A model generated the notes under the pieces. It worked only from the letters and a program-made list of their open reading frames with translations, was not told the origin of the DNA and did not search any database. Shown here piece by piece: positions 52,943 to 61,756 of a DNA stretch of 64,000 nucleotides. A program made the position numbers and the translations under genes. Origin of the DNA: Sodalinema lacuna_A (GTDB taxonomy: Bacteria; Cyanobacteriota; Cyanobacteriia; Cyanobacteriales; Geitlerinemataceae). Numbering within the stretch: position 1 is the stretch's first letter; every line of letters starts with the position of its first letter. Location: assembly GCA_900149785.2 (NCBI GenBank), contig FSSI02000019.1:18334-82333 (forward strand), written 5' to 3'.

Positions 52943-54292
52943 ATGTTGGATTATACAGAATTTTTCAACTGCATCAATCCCAGCAAAACCCTAGATATTA
53001 GTCAAGAAGAAGACCGACAATATTATATTGACTTTACCCAAGTCCGAGGTCACGATAGCATTCGTAAACTCAAACATCGCATCGCCGTTTTACTGCGAGA
53101 TAAACCCAGTTGTTCCCTATTTACCGGACATATTGGCTGCGGAAAATCCACCGAACTGCATAAATTACAAGCCGAACTCGAAACCGAAGGATTTTGTGTC
53201 GTCAACTTTGAATCCGACGAAGATCTCGATACCGCCGATGTGGACATTGTCGATGTAGTCTTGACCATCGCCAAGCGTGTTAGCGCCAAATTAGAAGCAA
53301 TTGTCGAACCCGAAGCGACCGGATTGCGGCGGCTAATTCAGCGTACCAACGAGGTCTTAACTACAGAAATTGACCTGAAAGCTTCCTTAGGAACCTCAAC
53401 CCTGAAAGGAGACGTGGATACGAGTAAAAAATCCCTGTCTCTCTCCGCTGGAATCGCCTCCCTGACTGTGAAAGCGAAAAATGACTCCCAGACACGGGAG
53501 AAATTAAGCCAATATCTCGGACCCCAAATTACCGGCTTACTCAATAGCATTAATGACGAGTTGATTCAACCGGGAATTGAGTCATTAAATGCGAAAGGCT
53601 ATGCTGGATTAGTGGTGATTGTCGATAACCTCGATCGCATTGATACTCGTCCTAAACCTTCGGGGCGATCGCAACAAGAATATCTCTTCGTTGACCGAGG
53701 CGAATTACTCACAAAACTCGCCTGTCACACCGTTTATACCATGCCATTAGGCTTGCGTTTTTCCAACGAATTTGGCAATTTGACCCAACGCTTTCAATAT
53801 AAACCCGAATGTCTCCCCATGGTCTCCATTCGTCATCGCAACGGCGAAGATTATCCTGAAGGGTTAGCGAAACTCAAACAAATGGTCTTGGCCCGGGCCT
53901 TTCCCCAGTTAACCGAAGCCGAACGCCTAGAACGAATTGGGGAAATTTTCGAGACTCCCGAGGTGTTTGACCGCCTTTGTCGGGTGACTGGCGGCCATGT
54001 GCGGGATTTACTGCAATTGCTGTCTCAATGGGTCGAAGAAGAGATGCAACTTCCCTTAACCGAGGCTACCCTAGAAGAAGCGATTATCGATCGCTGTAAT
54101 GAGATGACCTTGGCCATTTCCCCTCGGGAGTGGGAGTTATTGCGGGAAGTGCGCCAAACCAAGAAAGTGCAAGACCAAGTCGGCTATGAGAACCTGATTC
54201 GCAGCCGCATGGTCTTTGAATATCAAGAACGCCGTCAATCCTGGTTTGATGTCAATCCCATACTCCTGGAAGCGGCGGAGTTGCAGGATTAA
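52943..54292 (+). CDS. P-loop NTPase, first gene of the STAND cassette
   Basis: 449 residues. Walker A is GHIGCGKST (62-70). Walker B is VIVDNLDRI near 225. A long Lys/Ser-rich insertion (130-185, ASLGTSTLKGDVDTSKKS) lies between them. The C-terminal third is helical: GGHVRDLLQLLSQWVEE, then AISPREWELLREVRQTKKVQ, the latter like a winged-helix-type segment. No nuclease or membrane segment. It resembles the P-loop proteins that precede STAND or TPR proteins in cyanobacteria. It is 19 bases upstream of the STAND gene, so the two are likely cotranscribed. Confidence 0.82.
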   Translation: MLDYTEFFNCINPSKTLDISQEEDRQYYIDFTQVRGHDSIRKLKHRIAVLLRDKPSCSLFTGHIGCGKSTELHKLQAELETEGFCVVNFESDEDLDTADVDIVDVVLTIAKRVSAKLEAIVEPEATGLRRLIQRTNEVLTTEIDLKASLGTSTLKGDVDTSKKSLSLSAGIASLTVKAKNDSQTREKLSQYLGPQITGLLNSINDELIQPGIESLNAKGYAGLVVIVDNLDRIDTRPKPSGRSQQEYLFVDRGELLTKLACHTVYTMPLGLRFSNEFGNLTQRFQYKPECLPMVSIRHRNGEDYPEGLAKLKQMVLARAFPQLTEAERLERIGEIFETPEVFDRLCRVTGGHVRDLLQLLSQWVEEEMQLPLTEATLEEAIIDRCNEMTLAISPREWELLREVRQTKKVQDQVGYENLIRSRMVFEYQERRQSWFDVNPILLEAAELQD

Positions 54293-54311
54293 CCCTAACC
54301 CGAGATGGATA

Positions 54312-57125
54312 ATGACCACTGATGTCGCCGCCAAAAATCAGAAGACCTTGCAACAACTCGCGCAGGCCATGGCCCTGTCGCGGGGTCAGTTTAAACTGAT
54401 TCTGGTGCGTTGTAACTATGGCGACGTTTGCCAACGTTGGTCCGAGGAACTGACCCAGACTTGTCAACAGCAGCATCAGTTCTCACCCACGACGGTTCAT
54501 CTCCCCCCCAATGCACAGAACCTGGCTCAGGCCATCCAAGCCATCCAGCCATTCCCCCCAGACGGCCTGCAACTCTTGGGACTCAATCAATTGGCCGATG
54601 TCCGCCAGTTTCTAGCTAATAGTAACCAAATCCGCGATCGCCTGCGCCGGAATTGTCCCTTCCCCATCGCCATCTGGCTCGACGACAATAGCCTCAAACA
54701 GATGCTGAAGGTCGCCAACGACCTCCAGAGTTGGACCACCAGCAAACACTTCTCCCTCACCCCCGACGACCTCCAGCAGCAACTGCGCCATCTCCTCGAA
54801 GCCTTCTTCCAACGTCTTCCCCACGCCTCCCCAGACCAATGGCTAGGGAGTCAACCCCTCCTCTCCCAGAGCGAACAGCGAGAACTGGAGCTGGCCCAAA
54901 ACGAACTCAACAGCCACCTCTCCCCCAACCTCCAAGGCGACTTCGCGATTATCCAAAGTCACCAACATCGAGTTCAGCAAAACCTATCCCTAGCCAAACA
55001 GCAACTTGAACAGGGGGCCAAGTTTTGGCAAACCATCTCCCCCCCAACCGCCAACAGCCAGAAACAGAAACGCCTCGGCTGGGTGGCCTTTCAGCAGGCC
55101 ATCCTCTCTCTCTGGGAGAGTGAACAGCAACAACGCTCTCTCAATTATCCAGACCTGCATCCCCTAAAAACCCAGTTCCAAGAGAGTCAGCAGCACTTCC
55201 AAGCCGCCGCCGAACCAGACCTGGCCCACCTCGTGGCCAACGCCGCCGTGGTGCAACTGGTCAACGGCTTAACCGAAATCACCCATCCCGAAACCTCCTC
55301 AGACCCGGCACAGGTCGACCATCTGGCGGTGGTGAATGAGCAACTGTGCCAACAAGAGAGTTTCCCCTTCCCCAACCTTTGGCTGAAGGCCTTAGAGCAG
55401 CTGCATCACGTTTATTTTCAGGACCGCCAAGACTATCGCCGCGCCTTCTCCATTCAGCAACAACAATGGCAAGTCCAACGCTACGGCGGTCAGCGAGCCT
55501 TTGTGGGAGCCAGTCGCCTGCAAGGGATTCTCTATCAACGCTGTTCCCTGGACAATCTCCCCCCAGAAATCAAAGAATCGGGACGAGAAGAGGATGTTCG
55601 GCACTTGCAAGAACGCCTCTCAGGAACCCAGAGCAAGATTCTCGTCATTCACGGACAGTCTGGAGTCGGCAAAAGCTCCCTCGTCAACGCGGGCCTACTT
55701 CCCGTCTTGCGTGAAAAGACCTTCACCGGAGGACGAGAGGGGATTCCCATCCTCCTACGACTCTATGAACCCTGGACTGAGAAACTCGAAGCCGCCATTG
55801 ACCAAACCAGCCAACGTCATAAAAAGTCCCTGGCGGGGATATCCCAGGGGTCCCCTCAGCAACGGATTGAGGCCAAGTTGCTGGCCTTGGAGAAGCAGCA
55901 TTGTCAGGTGATTTTGGTCTTTGACCAGTTTGAGGAGTTTTTCTTCGCCAACCCCAGCCAACAGGACCATGAGGCGTTTTTCGAGTTTATCGGTCGGTTG
56001 TGCAGCAATATCCAGCAGTTGGGAGCCTTGAAAGTGGTGTTTTCCCTGCGCACTGATTATGTGGGTCATTTGTTGCTCTGCAACGACTTAGAATCCATGG
56101 ACTGCATCAGTCGGGACATTCTCAGCCGACAGGTGTTGCACAAATTGGGGAATCTGTCCGCACAACGGACGAGTCAGGTGTTAGAGAAACTAGCTCCCCA
56201 TTTAGAGGCAGAGTTGAGAACGCGCCTGGTGGCCGATTTGAGCCAAGCGATGGGAGCCGTTCGTCCCATTGAACTTCAACTCGTCGGCTTTCAGTTGGAA
56301 TCTCAGCAGATTCGCGAGATTTCCGCCTATGACGCCTTGGGAGAGCATCCCAAACAGCAGTTAGTGCAAGGATATCTCGATGATATCGTCCGAGCCTGTG
56401 GTCCCGAGCAAGAGGGCCTGGCCAATGGCGTTTTGTACCTCCTCACCGATGAACGGCGCACGCGACCTCTACGGTCCTATGAGGAGTTATGGCAGGAGTT
56501 ACAGCAGGTTCCCCAGGCTTCCCAGGGTCAAGCGTTGCAGGAATCTTTAGATTTAGTCCTGGAAATTTTCACCGCCTCGGGGTTAGTGGTGGTGATTCCG
56601 GGAGAACCGCAACGCTATCAATTGGTGCATGATTATCTGGCGGAGTTGATTTATGAGTCCCGCCAGTCGGAGTTAATTGCCAGTTTGCAGGAGGAACAGC
56701 GTAAACGGCTGGCGGCGGAGCGAACCCTAGAGGAGTTGGAACAGCGATTCACTCAGGTTAAGTTGCGGATTAAGCGGACTGCTGTCGTTGGCATAGTAAT
56801 GTTGGCGATATATGGTTTAGCAATCTGGAAAATACCAACTTACGTACACGGAACTGCTAGATTTGTGGAAGTTGATAGTAAACATGAGAAAGAATCAAAA
56901 ATCAGCATATCGCCAAGTAGCCATCTGATTACAGACACTGGTAAAACAATATTTTTTGAAGTTTATGACAGTAAAAAAATTACAATCCGACCTATTACCT
57001 TAGGAAGACTAATCCATCGCGCCTGTGACTGGTTGCGACCCTACCTCACTTATAATCCTAACGTCACCGAGGCCGACCAAGCTCTCTGCAACATCCCCCC
57101 ACCCGAAACTCCCCCCAGCAACTAA
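54312..57125 (+). CDS. nSTAND1-type NTPase with a truncated sensor tail
   Basis: 937 residues from ATG 54312. An N-terminal domain of about 170 residues (LSRGQFKLILVRCNYGDV, PFPIAIWLDDNSLKQML) recurs, to my knowledge, at the start of cyanobacterial TPR/WD40 NTPases. A helical region (170-400) follows. The STAND core starts FVGASRLQGIL and has Walker A GQSGVGKSS (near 450), Walker B VILVFDQFEEFF (near 535), SLRTDYVGHLL and HDYLAELIY. A coiled coil leads to a membrane helix (823-842). The last ~75 residues hold one degenerate WD40 blade, then RACDWLRPYL, the usual end of WD40-STAND proteins. The WD40 array itself is absent. AT-richness rises from about 56780. Confidence 0.9.
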   Translation: MTTDVAAKNQKTLQQLAQAMALSRGQFKLILVRCNYGDVCQRWSEELTQTCQQQHQFSPTTVHLPPNAQNLAQAIQAIQPFPPDGLQLLGLNQLADVRQFLANSNQIRDRLRRNCPFPIAIWLDDNSLKQMLKVANDLQSWTTSKHFSLTPDDLQQQLRHLLEAFFQRLPHASPDQWLGSQPLLSQSEQRELELAQNELNSHLSPNLQGDFAIIQSHQHRVQQNLSLAKQQLEQGAKFWQTISPPTANSQKQKRLGWVAFQQAILSLWESEQQQRSLNYPDLHPLKTQFQESQQHFQAAAEPDLAHLVANAAVVQLVNGLTEITHPETSSDPAQVDHLAVVNEQLCQQESFPFPNLWLKALEQLHHVYFQDRQDYRRAFSIQQQQWQVQRYGGQRAFVGASRLQGILYQRCSLDNLPPEIKESGREEDVRHLQERLSGTQSKILVIHGQSGVGKSSLVNAGLLPVLREKTFTGGREGIPILLRLYEPWTEKLEAAIDQTSQRHKKSLAGISQGSPQQRIEAKLLALEKQHCQVILVFDQFEEFFFANPSQQDHEAFFEFIGRLCSNIQQLGALKVVFSLRTDYVGHLLLCNDLESMDCISRDILSRQVLHKLGNLSAQRTSQVLEKLAPHLEAELRTRLVADLSQAMGAVRPIELQLVGFQLESQQIREISAYDALGEHPKQQLVQGYLDDIVRACGPEQEGLANGVLYLLTDERRTRPLRSYEELWQELQQVPQASQGQALQESLDLVLEIFTASGLVVVIPGEPQRYQLVHDYLAELIYESRQSELIASLQEEQRKRLAAERTLEELEQRFTQVKLRIKRTAVVGIVMLAIYGLAIWKIPTYVHGTARFVEVDSKHEKESKISISPSSHLITDTGKTIFFEVYDSKKITIRPITLGRLIHRACDWLRPYLTYNPNVTEADQALCNIPPPETPPSN

Positions 57126-57250
57126 CCCCGACTCATCGACAAGCACCGCACCTCAGCCTATACTGCCCCCCAGAAAGCACCCAAACATCCGCCATGAGCC
57201 AACGACCAACCCAGCAAATACGACAAGGGGATTGTTGCCAAGTACAAAAT

Positions 57251-57280
57251 TGTAGGGGCGAAAAATTTTTCGCCCCTACA
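57251..57280. repeat. Perfect 30-bp palindrome, second copy
   Basis: TGTAGGGGCGAAAAA pairs with TTTTTCGCCCCTACA with no loop; the inner 28 bases are identical to 52807-52834, and both are preceded by an AAATTG. The pair brackets the NTPase/STAND genes. Confidence 0.95.
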
Positions 57281-57466
57281 GTACCGGATATAATCTGCCA
57301 TCAATTTTCCGTATCACCCTGAACCCAAAAGACCGAAACTCAACCAATTATTCCCGACTAACCCAGCCATCCCTCAGCCAAACCAAATCCCCGGCCTGGC
57401 TAAACCGCATACCGCATCTGTCCAGAAACCGGGGATTATTTAGAAACAAACCGTCCGCCTCAACCC
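57281..57466. other. Non-coding stretch between the STAND cassette and isiB
   Basis: With 57126-57250 this makes a 341-base gap. Apart from the palindrome no gene or clear terminator is seen. Confidence 0.4.
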
Positions 57467-57979
57467 TTACAGTCCAAACGCAGTTTTCAACTGACTCGTC
57501 CAAGCCTGAACCCGCTCTTCCGTCATCTCCGACTGATTATCCTCATCGAGGGCCAAGCCAACAAACTTACCATCGCGCACCGCCTTCGACTCCTCAAACT
57601 CATAGCCATCCGTCGGCCAATAGCCAACCGTTGCACCCCCTAATTGAGAAATCTTCTCTTCTAACATCCCCATCGCATCCTGGAAATTATCCGCATAGCC
57701 AATCTGGTCTCCCACGCCAAAGTAGGCCACTTTCTTACCACTAAAATCCAGAGCATCTAACTCATCATATAACCCCTCCCAATCACTTTGTAGCTCACCA
57801 ATATTCCAAGTCGGACAACCAATAATCAGACAATCATACTCACCCAGTTCATCTAAATCCGCCTCAGCCACATCATGAAGAGTGACAACACTTTCACCCC
57901 CCAATGCCAACTGAATCATCTCAGCCGCCGCTTCCGTATTTCCAGTTTGGGTTCCAAAGAAAAGACCAATTTTTGACAT
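57467..57979 (-). CDS. isiB: Flavodoxin
   Basis: 170 residues, typical long-chain flavodoxin. The FMN phosphate loop is FFGTQTGNTEAAAE at the N-terminus. SCPTWNIGELQSDWEG-like sequence (GCPTWNIGELQSDW) and YFGVGDQIGYADNFQDAMG form the isoalloxazine-binding loops. It replaces ferredoxin as an electron carrier from photosystem I when iron is scarce. It lies downstream of isiA with a tiny zinc-ribbon gene and a palindrome between, which fits the classic isiAB iron-stress operon. Confidence 0.97.
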   Translation of the reverse strand: MSKIGLFFGTQTGNTEAAAEMIQLALGGESVVTLHDVAEADLDELGEYDCLIIGCPTWNIGELQSDWEGLYDELDALDFSGKKVAYFGVGDQIGYADNFQDAMGMLEEKISQLGGATVGYWPTDGYEFEESKAVRDGKFVGLALDEDNQSEMTEERVQAWTSQLKTAFGL

Positions 57980-58051
57980 AATACTAGAGATTGAATGGCA
58001 ACAATTTTCAGGGACACAAGTTTCAGGGAAACATCAAAACCCATCTTGTAG

Positions 58052-58071
58052 GGGCGAACGGCTGTTCGCCC
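58052..58071. repeat. GGGCGAACGGCTGTTCGCCC palindrome
   Basis: Identical in core to 37529-37550. It lies in the isiA-isiB interval and could act as a processing or attenuation hairpin that lowers isiB expression relative to isiA. Confidence 0.85.
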
Positions 58072-58146
58072 TCACAGTTTGATATCCAAGGCAACACATT
58101 AGACCATAGACTCGAACCTCCTAATAACGAATTGATTGTTTTCGAC

Positions 58147-58302
58147 TTAACGCCGAGAAGATACCGGCATATTAGAGAGTTGAACTCTCTCCAAGTGGGT
58201 CGTCGAGTTCGGAAACACCGAGCGACAACTCAGACAGTACCAGGTCAGTTCACGGCGACTCACCTGACGCAGTAATTTTCCTGAACAACACGGACAGTTC
58301 AT
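58147..58302 (-). CDS. 51-residue zinc-ribbon protein between isiA and isiB
   Basis: Reads MNCPCCSGKLLRQVSRRELT, then WYCLSCRSVFPNST and a short basic tail. The CPCC and CLSC pairs, 18 residues apart, form a zinc ribbon. No strong Shine-Dalgarno is visible, and the frame is clean on the minus strand. Small zinc-ribbon proteins of this kind occur in cyanobacteria, sometimes near iron-stress genes. Its place inside isiAB suggests an iron-linked role, but none is known to me. Confidence 0.75.
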   Translation of the reverse strand: MNCPCCSGKLLRQVSRRELTWYCLSCRSVFPNSTTHLERVQLSNMPVSSRR

Positions 58303-58371
58303 AAATAAAAGTGTGAGGAGCAATAACAGAGTAGAGAGAGAAGAAAAACCAGAGAGAGAAGAGAGATGAGA

Positions 58372-59400
58372 TTAGGTTTCCAAGGAATTTAACGCCTTGT
58401 CAACCCGACGAAAATCAAACCCCATGGCTCGCAAGGCGTGCCATAAATGTCCTTGCAGGAAGAAGAACGAGAGGAAGAAATGAGCATTGGCTAACCAACA
58501 GCGAGCGGTATGAGTGCCGAAGGGTAATTCAGCGGTATCGGCAAAATAAGGAGTAATTCCCAGCTTGATTTCTAAGGCGGGGCCATAGAACTCCACCGGA
58601 TAGGCCAAGGTATTCACCGCACAGAAATAGGAGGCGACAAATCCCGCCAAAGCAATTCCGCCGAGAGAGTAGGACAAAATCGCTTCCCCGGAAAAAATTA
58701 GTACCTTTTTCGCCCAATTCAGCGGCGGAACTAAGATATGCCAAATTCCACCACCAATCAGCATCACACCCACATAAACATGACCGCCAACCAGGTCTTC
58801 CAAATTATTGACACTGGCGAAATGGGTTTGATAGCCATAAATCACAAAGGGGTTCAGGGTGGGTTCGCTCACAACCCGAACCGTCTGACTGGCGGCGTCA
58901 TAAAGTCCACCCCAGTACATGGCTTTCGCCACCAGCAACAAGGCCCCCGCTCCCAAAAACAGCAGATGATGTCCCAAAATCAGACCCAACTGTTTGGGGT
59001 CATCCCATTCAAAATGGAAGCGTTTGGCACGTCCTGAGGCGGTTTTGAGGTCTTCTGGGGCTTTGAAGGTATGGAACAAGGCCCCGGCCCCTAAAACGGC
59101 GGAGGAAATCAGATGAACCGCCCCAATCACGAAATAGGGATAGGTATCAACAATTTGTCCCCCGTCGCCGACCCCCCAGCCGAGGGTGGCTAAGTGGGGA
59201 AGCAGGATTAACCCCTGTTCTCCCATAGGGAGAGTTGGGTCAAACCAAGAGATTTCAAATAGGGTGAAAGCCCCGGCCCAAAAGGTAATCAGGGCCGCCT
59301 GGGCGACATGAGCGGCGATAAATAAGCCCGACATATCGGTAAATCGGGCATTTCCCGCCCACCAGTCATAGGTGACTTTGGGATTATCGTAGGTTTGCAT
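58372..59400 (-). CDS. isiA: Iron-stress chlorophyll-binding protein (CP43')
   Basis: 342 residues, usual length, with six membrane helices. It begins MQTYDNPKVTYDWWAGNARF and contains the antenna landmarks GLFIAAHVAQAALITFWAG, LILLPHLATLGWG, GAVHLISSAVLGAGALFHTF, LGHHLLFLGAGALLL, GHVYVGVMLIGGGIWHIL and FLQGHLWHALRAMGFDFRR, with His ligands for chlorophyll. It lacks the large lumenal loop of CP43. It forms antenna rings around photosystem I under iron limitation. A possible Fur site lies upstream. Confidence 0.97.
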   Translation of the reverse strand: MQTYDNPKVTYDWWAGNARFTDMSGLFIAAHVAQAALITFWAGAFTLFEISWFDPTLPMGEQGLILLPHLATLGWGVGDGGQIVDTYPYFVIGAVHLISSAVLGAGALFHTFKAPEDLKTASGRAKRFHFEWDDPKQLGLILGHHLLFLGAGALLLVAKAMYWGGLYDAASQTVRVVSEPTLNPFVIYGYQTHFASVNNLEDLVGGHVYVGVMLIGGGIWHILVPPLNWAKKVLIFSGEAILSYSLGGIALAGFVASYFCAVNTLAYPVEFYGPALEIKLGITPYFADTAELPFGTHTARCWLANAHFFLSFFFLQGHLWHALRAMGFDFRRVDKALNSLET

Positions 59401-59472
59401 AGGCTCGACTCACAAGTTTGTGGTTTGCAGGGCTTATTGCTAAATCTCGTCAATAAGCAACTGACCCTTAGA

Positions 59473-59488
59473 CTAGAATCTTTCTCAA
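59473..59488 (-). promoter_or_regulatory. Possible Fur box upstream of isiA
   Basis: Minus strand TTGAGAAAGATTCTAG, a partial inverted repeat near the 7-1-7 Fur consensus, 73-88 bases upstream of the isiA ATG. It overlaps a TAGTCT that could be a -10 element. Confidence 0.4.
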
Positions 59489-59831
59489 TAAAAGTCTATT
59501 AACTTTTGTAAAGATTTTCGATGTATTGCGGCTTTCAGGAGCTTTAAACCCTTATTCCATGATGGAAGTAGGCAATTTCCCCCATCCTGTTTCGGTGGAT
59601 AATGGTGGTAATCTCGGCTACTTATTGCGAGTAACTTTTATTACATGGGGGAAAATGGGTTGGACCCAATTCCCGGAGGGCGATCGCAACGCCACACCCC
59701 CAGATTGTTCCCTCTTGCCTTTTGCCTCTTCCCTTCTTCCCCCTATTGCCTCTTGCCTCTTGCCTCTTGCCTTCCTCCCCCCGTTCCCTCTTGCTATAAC
59801 ATAAGTGCATTCATTCACGAATAGGCTCCCT
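59489..59831. other. 343-bp gap between isiA promoter and manC
   Basis: The left part is the isiA promoter, the right part a CTTGCCT/TTTGCCT heptad array (59711-59774). No gene or RNA is convincing. Confidence 0.5.
59711..59774. repeat. Heptad array upstream of manC
   Basis: Imperfect CTTGCCT and CTATTGCC units, the same family as 5953, 14401 and 19806. It is about 60 bases from the manC ATG. Confidence 0.85.
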
Positions 59832-60899
59832 ATGGTTTTCACCCCTGTGATTCTTGCTGGTGGTAAAGGCGAACGCTTCTGGCCCCTGAGTCGTCTGGAA
59901 CGCCCGAAACAATTTCTCTGCCTGGATGGGAGCGATCGCAGCCTCTTGCAAGCCACCGCCGATCGCCTACTCCCCCTGGCCAACGGCTGGGACAACCTCT
60001 GGGTGATTACCGCCAGCCATCTGGCCGACGGAGTCCGTCAACAGTTACCCGAACTCCCCGACGCCAATCTCCTCATCGAACCCGAAGGCCGAGACACCGC
60101 CCCCGCCGTCGCTTGGACAACCCTAGAAATCAGCCAACGCCATGGCCCCGACGCGGTGGTGGGCTTTTTCCCCGCCGATCACTGGATTGACCCCCCCGAA
60201 GCCTTCCACCATACCCTCCACGCCGCCATTGAGGTGGCCCAACAGCAAGGGGCGATCGTTACCCTCGGGGTTAAACCCACCTATCCCTCCACCGGTTACG
60301 GCTACATCGAACAAGGGGACCCCCAGGGAACTGTCAAAGACTTAGCCGCCTTCCAAGTCGCCCGCTTCACAGAAAAACCCGATCGCCCCACCGCCGAAAC
60401 CTTCCTGGCCAGCGGACGCTTTAGCTGGAACAGTGGCATTTTTATCTTCCAAGCCGGAGTCGCCCTAGACGAACTCAAACAATACGCCCCAGAACTGATG
60501 CAACAGCTTCAGCAAGAAGGGGTAAACGCCTATCCCAGCCTAACCAAAATCAGTATCGACTATGCCCTCATGGAGAAAACCCAACGGGCCGCCGTCCTTC
60601 CCGTCTCCTTTGGTTGGGACGATCTCGGGGATTGGAACGCCCTCGATCGCCTACAATCGGACAACACCAACCCCCAATCGGGCAACGTCGAACTCGGCCG
60701 CCATATTGGGCAAGATAGCCAAAATAGTATTTTTTATAACAGCAATCCCGACGAACTGATTGTCACCATTGGCTTAGAGGAGGTCGTCGTGGTTCGCGAT
60801 GGCAATGCGACCCTGATTGTCAAGAAAGACCGCACCCAGGACATTAAATCAGTCCTAAAAACCTTAAAAGAGGACTCCAACTTACAACAATTTCTCTAA
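59832..60899 (+). CDS. manC: Mannose-1-phosphate guanylyltransferase
   Basis: 355 residues from ATG 59832 (MVFTPVILAGGKGERFWPLSR), which is the nucleotide-binding signature of sugar-phosphate nucleotidyltransferases. FFPADHWI and VTLGVKPTYPSTGYGYIE are the sugar-binding and Mg-binding regions, then FTEKPDRPTAETFLA, WNSGIFIF and SIDYALMEK, and WDDLGDWNAL. It makes GDP-mannose from mannose-1-phosphate for glycans and exopolysaccharide. No isomerase domain is fused, so it is a single-function enzyme. Confidence 0.92.
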   Translation: MVFTPVILAGGKGERFWPLSRLERPKQFLCLDGSDRSLLQATADRLLPLANGWDNLWVITASHLADGVRQQLPELPDANLLIEPEGRDTAPAVAWTTLEISQRHGPDAVVGFFPADHWIDPPEAFHHTLHAAIEVAQQQGAIVTLGVKPTYPSTGYGYIEQGDPQGTVKDLAAFQVARFTEKPDRPTAETFLASGRFSWNSGIFIFQAGVALDELKQYAPELMQQLQQEGVNAYPSLTKISIDYALMEKTQRAAVLPVSFGWDDLGDWNALDRLQSDNTNPQSGNVELGRHIGQDSQNSIFYNSNPDELIVTIGLEEVVVVRDGNATLIVKKDRTQDIKSVLKTLKEDSNLQQFL

Positions 60900-60963
60900 C
60901 TCAATTCAGACTCAACTTAGACCTTTTTCAATCTAAAACTATCTCCTCGGGAGCGATTAAAAC

Positions 60964-61701
60964 ATGGTCAATATAAATCCTGGTGACTTCAACCCAACCA
61001 CAATGTTTGGTGTTAGCTACGAGGGGACGCCCTCGAACTTCTCAGATCTTGAGGACAACACCAGTCATCCCGATATTCTCACCGATGGCGGTGACTTAAT
61101 CCAACGTCGAGACTATACCCTGATTGTCGATCGCAGTGCCAACATGATTGTGGTCGATCCCACCCATGACATTACCCTACAAGCCATCCTAGAAGATGCC
61201 ACCCTAGCCGTGGCGACTCACTGCGAACGCTTAGATCTCAAAGGAATCGACCTTTACTTTTATAACAACAATTTCCAATACTGCGATCGCATCACCTCCA
61301 GCCGCATTCCCGCCCTCTTTCGGCAACATCCTCCCACCGGAGATCCCCAATTAGCCCCCGTTCTCCAAGACGCCATTGATCGCTATTTCCACCATCGTCG
61401 CTACGGAGAAAGCAAGCAAAATGGTGAAATCATTTTTGTGTTAATTGGCAGTCTTCCCACCGATACAGAACACGTAAAACAGACCATTATTGCCGCCTCA
61501 AAACGTCTCACTCGTGAAGAAGAACTCGGTATCTTACTCCTACAAGTTGGCACCGATCTCGAACTTCAATCCTTTCTAATTAGCTTAGACGACGAGTTAG
61601 AAAGCCTCGGGGCAAAATTTGACATTTGTGACACCGTGACCTTCAATACCATCAACCGGGCGACCCTCTCAGAAGTTCTCCTTGATGCCATCACCGAATA
61701 A
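60964..61701 (+). CDS. VWA-like protein with altered MIDAS
   Basis: 245 residues. After a 40-residue lead, a von Willebrand A-like domain spans about 50-245: YTLIVDRSANM corresponds to the DxSxS MIDAS motif, here D-R-S-A-N, so the second Ser is Asn. The helical/beta order FVLIGSLPTD, GILLLQVGTDLELQSFL and LGAKFDICDTVTF matches cyanobacterial VWA proteins similar to TerY-type partners. No signal peptide. It might act with a kinase, chelatase or NTPase; the next gene is a kinase-like protein but convergent. Confidence 0.78.
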   Translation: MVNINPGDFNPTTMFGVSYEGTPSNFSDLEDNTSHPDILTDGGDLIQRRDYTLIVDRSANMIVVDPTHDITLQAILEDATLAVATHCERLDLKGIDLYFYNNNFQYCDRITSSRIPALFRQHPPTGDPQLAPVLQDAIDRYFHHRRYGESKQNGEIIFVLIGSLPTDTEHVKQTIIAASKRLTREEELGILLLQVGTDLELQSFLISLDDELESLGAKFDICDTVTFNTINRATLSEVLLDAITE

Positions 61702-61714
61702 CCCGCAAACCTAT

Positions 61715-61756
61715 TTAATTGCTCACTTTTAATTGCTCACTTTTAATTGCTCACTG
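61715..61756. repeat. 14-bp tandem repeat overlapping the kinase stop
   Basis: TTAATTGCTCACTT occurs three times in exact tandem (the last copy has one change). The TAA stop of the minus-strand kinase-like gene lies in the third copy. Confidence 0.9.

Noticed and set aside
57991..58275. 94-codon plus-strand frame in the isiA-isiB interval.
   Set aside because: The minus strand here encodes a clean zinc-ribbon protein, and the plus frame crosses the GGGCGAAC palindrome.
58305..58322. CTCCTCACAC on the minus strand near 58311, matching the core of the cyanobacterial small RNA Yfr1.
   Set aside because: Yfr1 has this motif between two hairpins and is usually elsewhere in the genome; no flanking hairpins are seen here, so a chance match is more likely.
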